Assembly: GCA_031273305.1 (NCBI GenBank)
Contig: JAISSC010000221.1
Span: 1 to 7,765 of the forward strand
Direction: 5' to 3'
Length of the DNA stretch: 7,765 nucleotides
From: Flavobacteriaceae bacterium
GTDB lineage: Bacteria > Bacteroidota > Bacteroidia > Flavobacteriales > Weeksellaceae
Of this stretch, positions 6,112 through 7,765 are shown piece by piece. Numbering within the stretch: position 1 is the first letter of the stretch; the number at the start of each line of letters is the position of its first letter. The notes under the pieces are model-generated. The model made no database searches, was not told the DNA's origin, and saw only the letters and a list, made by a program, of their open reading frames with translations. A program made the position numbers and the translations under genes.

Positions 6112-6238
6112 AAAGTAATAATAAAAAGTTCTAAGGAATTACTACACAAATATCACGCCAATTATGAATTAGGAAAACTTAGAGCTTATAAATAAACTAA
6201 TTAGCATGAAAATAAATTTAATTAAACACTAAAAAATT

Positions 6239-6817
6239 ATGAATTTAAATAGAGTGTTTCTAGTGTCGCTTGTTCTCTTATTGTTTTGTAAAGTAAACAT
6301 AAAGGCTCAGGTTACCATCGGTTCGGGAAGAGCTTCACATCCCGGAGCCGTATTGGAATTGGAATCTCAAGGAAATCAAGGATTATTATTGCCGGTCATT
6401 TCCCTCACGAATGCTTCTAACTGGAAATTAGGAGGCACCTCCGTTGAAGGAATGGTAGTCTATAACACTGCTGCCGACCGTCTAAAAGGCAAAGGTCTTT
6501 ACATATGGACAGGTAGCGAATGGAAGGAAACACACCAAATTACTTGTTCAGGAGTACCAAATGTCGGGGCTATTACAATTAGCAAGAATAATGTTTCCAA
6601 AAACGAAGTCTTTCAGGCTTGGGTGGCTCCTGTAACCGGAACTACACAATATATCTGGGATCTAACAGGAGGCGTATCGGCGGTAGGTTACTCGAACACC
6701 AATATCATCAGTTTAGCCGGTTTATCTGCCGGAACCGTCAAGATCAGTGTAAAAGCGATAAATCCATGTGGAGAAGGAGCTACCCAAACTGCAACTGTAA
6801 CGATAAAAAATAATTAA
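6239..6817 (+). CDS. Secreted protein with head domain and single PKD-like domain (192 aa)
   Basis: Residues 1-23 are a signal peptide (MNLNRV, hydrophobic run, cleavage likely after IKA, giving Q24). Residues 24-98 form the head common at the start of Bacteroidota surface proteins: HPGAVLELES, then GLLLPVISL, GMVVYNT and GKGLYIWTGSEW. After Cys103, residues 106-190 look like a PKD/Ig-like domain with QYIWDLTGG, ISLAGLSAGTVKISVKAINPCG and a final TVTI strand. Cys103 and Cys177 may form a disulphide; the neighbour has the equivalent pair. The protein stops right after this domain, with no sorting tail, enzyme motif or further repeats. The ATG at 6239 follows AAAAAATT with no Shine-Dalgarno and gives a perfect signal peptide. 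The next gene starts 12 bases downstream, so the two are co-transcribed. Function is unknown; a structural or adhesive surface role is inference only. Confidence 0.85.
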   Translation: MNLNRVFLVSLVLLLFCKVNIKAQVTIGSGRASHPGAVLELESQGNQGLLLPVISLTNASNWKLGGTSVEGMVVYNTAADRLKGKGLYIWTGSEWKETHQITCSGVPNVGAITISKNNVSKNEVFQAWVAPVTGTTQYIWDLTGGVSAVGYSNTNIISLAGLSAGTVKISVKAINPCGEGATQTATVTIKNN

Positions 6818-6829
6818 TTGTGATTACAT

Positions 6830-7765
6830 ATGAGAAAGCGATTAATATTTACGTTAGCATTTGTTGCTTCTGGAATGTGGAATATGAGTGCGCAAGTAGC
6901 CTTTGGCTTGATGAGCAACAGCACTCCTCCTCACGCAGGTGCCGCGTTGGAATTAAAACCTGAAGGAGGCAAAGCAGGCTTATTAATGCCACGTTTAGCC
7001 CTCAACTCGGCTACAGTCTGGGCACCGGTTGGCGGCACTCCGATTAATGGTATGACGGTGTATAATACCAATGATACAACCCAAAACGGTTTAACCGGGA
7101 AGGGAGCTTATGTGTGGACAGACGGGCGGTGGTATCCCTTATCGCCGATACCTTGTACCTCAATACCTGCCATCCCTGTTTTGGATGCAAACGGTTTAAA
7201 TGGAGGTGAAATAACTACATTTACCCCCTTTCTGCTCTTTGTGACCAATCCCGAACCCGGAGTGGAGTATGAATGGACTGTACCGGATGGGTTGGTTGGT
7301 AATTCCAAATCGAATGTGATTACCATCGTAGGAATCAAAGACGGTACGTATACTATTAAGGTGAAAGCAAAGAATGAATGCGGCGTTAGCCGTGAATTGA
7401 TATATTCCGTCACTGTTTTTACGCTTCCGCCAAGAGACGGAACAGGGAATGTAACCATACAGGGTATTACTTGTTATGACGTGGCTCAAACCGACGATAC
7501 GGGAGGACCATGCGGTAGTTTGGTTAACCGTAAGCCTGCTTTTCCCAATAGTGACCCGAGTAAGCGTACCAGAATGTACACCTTGTCTATACAGGATAAT
7601 ACCGGTATATATGACCTGAGAGTAGGCCGGATGGACGACGACGACGGAATAATCAAATCGGTTAAAATTTTAGAATCAGGATCAGATAAATTACTCGGCA
7701 AATTAAATAAGGATGAGTATACTATAGAAGTGGTATTTGCTGATAATATTAATGAAAAGATCGGA
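6830..7765 (+). CDS. Larger secreted paralogue with PKD-like domain and extra C-terminal region (first 312 aa)
   Basis: The frame is open from the ATG at 6830 to the window end without a stop. A signal peptide (MRKRLIF ... MSAQ, cleavage near 21) is followed by the same head as its neighbour: HAGAALELKP, GLLMPRLAL, GMTVYNT, GKGAYVWTDGRW (35-101). After Cys109 comes a PKD-like domain (about 125-196) with EYEWTVPDG, ITIVGIKDGTYTIKVKAKNECG and Cys184. A new region starts near 205 with VTIQGITCYDVAQTDD and a second cysteine pair (Cys215, Cys228). I recall similar 'GxTCFDVxxT...CGxLxxR' segments in large Bacteroidota surface proteins, function unknown. An MDDDDG run (268-273) could bind calcium or be a simple linker; its codons are GAC four times. 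The C-terminus lies outside, so any sorting signal cannot be seen. It is clearly more GC-rich than the minus-strand lipoprotein genes. Confidence 0.85.
   Translation, partial: MRKRLIFTLAFVASGMWNMSAQVAFGLMSNSTPPHAGAALELKPEGGKAGLLMPRLALNSATVWAPVGGTPINGMTVYNTNDTTQNGLTGKGAYVWTDGRWYPLSPIPCTSIPAIPVLDANGLNGGEITTFTPFLLFVTNPEPGVEYEWTVPDGLVGNSKSNVITIVGIKDGTYTIKVKAKNECGVSRELIYSVTVFTLPPRDGTGNVTIQGITCYDVAQTDDTGGPCGSLVNRKPAFPNSDPSKRTRMYTLSIQDNTGIYDLRVGRMDDDDGIIKSVKILESGSDKLLGKLNKDEYTIEVVFADNINEKIG
7634..7645 (+). repeat. (GAC)4 codon repeat
   Basis: Four identical GAC codons encode Asp269-Asp272 of the larger secreted protein. Slippage here would change the number of aspartates without breaking the frame. 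Confidence 0.7.

Larger units (their letters stand above)
5940..6238 (+). other. AT-rich leader region before the secreted paralogues
   Basis: This stretch is AT-rich, has stops in all frames and contains no gene or RNA I recognise. It holds a promoter-like TACATTTG at 6081-6088, a short ATTGA tandem repeat, and an eight-codon frame (MKINLIKH, 6206-6232) that ends six bases before the first secreted gene. If the box is used, the leader is about 145 bases. Confidence 0.5.

Noticed and set aside
5700..6238. CRISPR array, tRNA or riboswitch in the divergent intergenic region
   Set aside because: The repeats are few, unequal in spacing and inverted; no cloverleaf or known riboswitch core could be made out.
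6619..6813. Second frame inside the short secreted gene
   Set aside because: It lies wholly within the PKD-like domain in another frame, and its Ser/Arg/Asn-rich translation is typical of a shadow.
7108..7701. Three minus-strand open frames opposite the larger secreted gene
   Set aside because: They are antisense shadows; the plus-strand frame has a signal peptide and recognisable domains throughout.

Overview
This window looks like a chromosomal segment from a member of the Bacteroidota. Four things point there: promoter-like boxes of the TAnnTTTG type, A-rich rather than Shine-Dalgarno-led starts, lipoproteins with Bacteroidota-style lipoboxes, and secreted proteins with a 'GLLLP ... VYNT ... 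GKGxYxW' head followed by PKD-like domains. I cannot place the order from the sequence alone; Flavobacteriia and Bacteroidia both carry these families.

Layout. Everything left of about 5.65 kb is on the minus strand. Reading in the direction of transcription, there is a THUMP-like class I methyltransferase (4455-5654, GTG start). Next is a tight three-gene cluster: a serine hydrolase lipoprotein (2986-4326), a small lipoprotein (2464-2967) and a one-pass membrane-anchored small protein (2093-2416). Then comes asnS (554-2002) with its own promoter-like box. Last is the N-terminal part of a secreted protein running off the left edge (1-322). A 584-base divergent region (5655-6238) holds degenerate palindromic repeats and a long AT-rich leader. 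Two plus-strand secreted paralogues follow (6239-6817, and 6830 to the right edge). The second is open at the window end, with 312 codons visible.

How the genes relate. asnS and the methyltransferase are housekeeping-type genes. The serine hydrolase, lipoprotein and membrane protein probably form one envelope operon, spaced 18 and 47 bases apart; the two small ones are very AT-rich. The plus-strand pair are tandem duplicates with the same plan: signal peptide, head domain, cysteine, PKD-like domain containing a second cysteine. The second copy carries an added C-terminal region. By eye the second copy is about half GC in the lines I counted, against 18-25% in lines of the small lipoprotein gene. 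This makes the right-hand part the most likely accessory or surface-variation region.

Both larger intergenic regions (323-553 and 5655-6238) contain fragments of a dispersed 'TTGCGAG ... TGGCAA' repeat, and the left one has a perfect 13-bp hairpin with a GAA loop. I see no RNA genes, CRISPR array, transposase or replication origin. I find no clearly novel multi-gene defence or enzymatic system. The best candidate for something undescribed is the secreted paralogue pair with its long, repeat-bearing leader.
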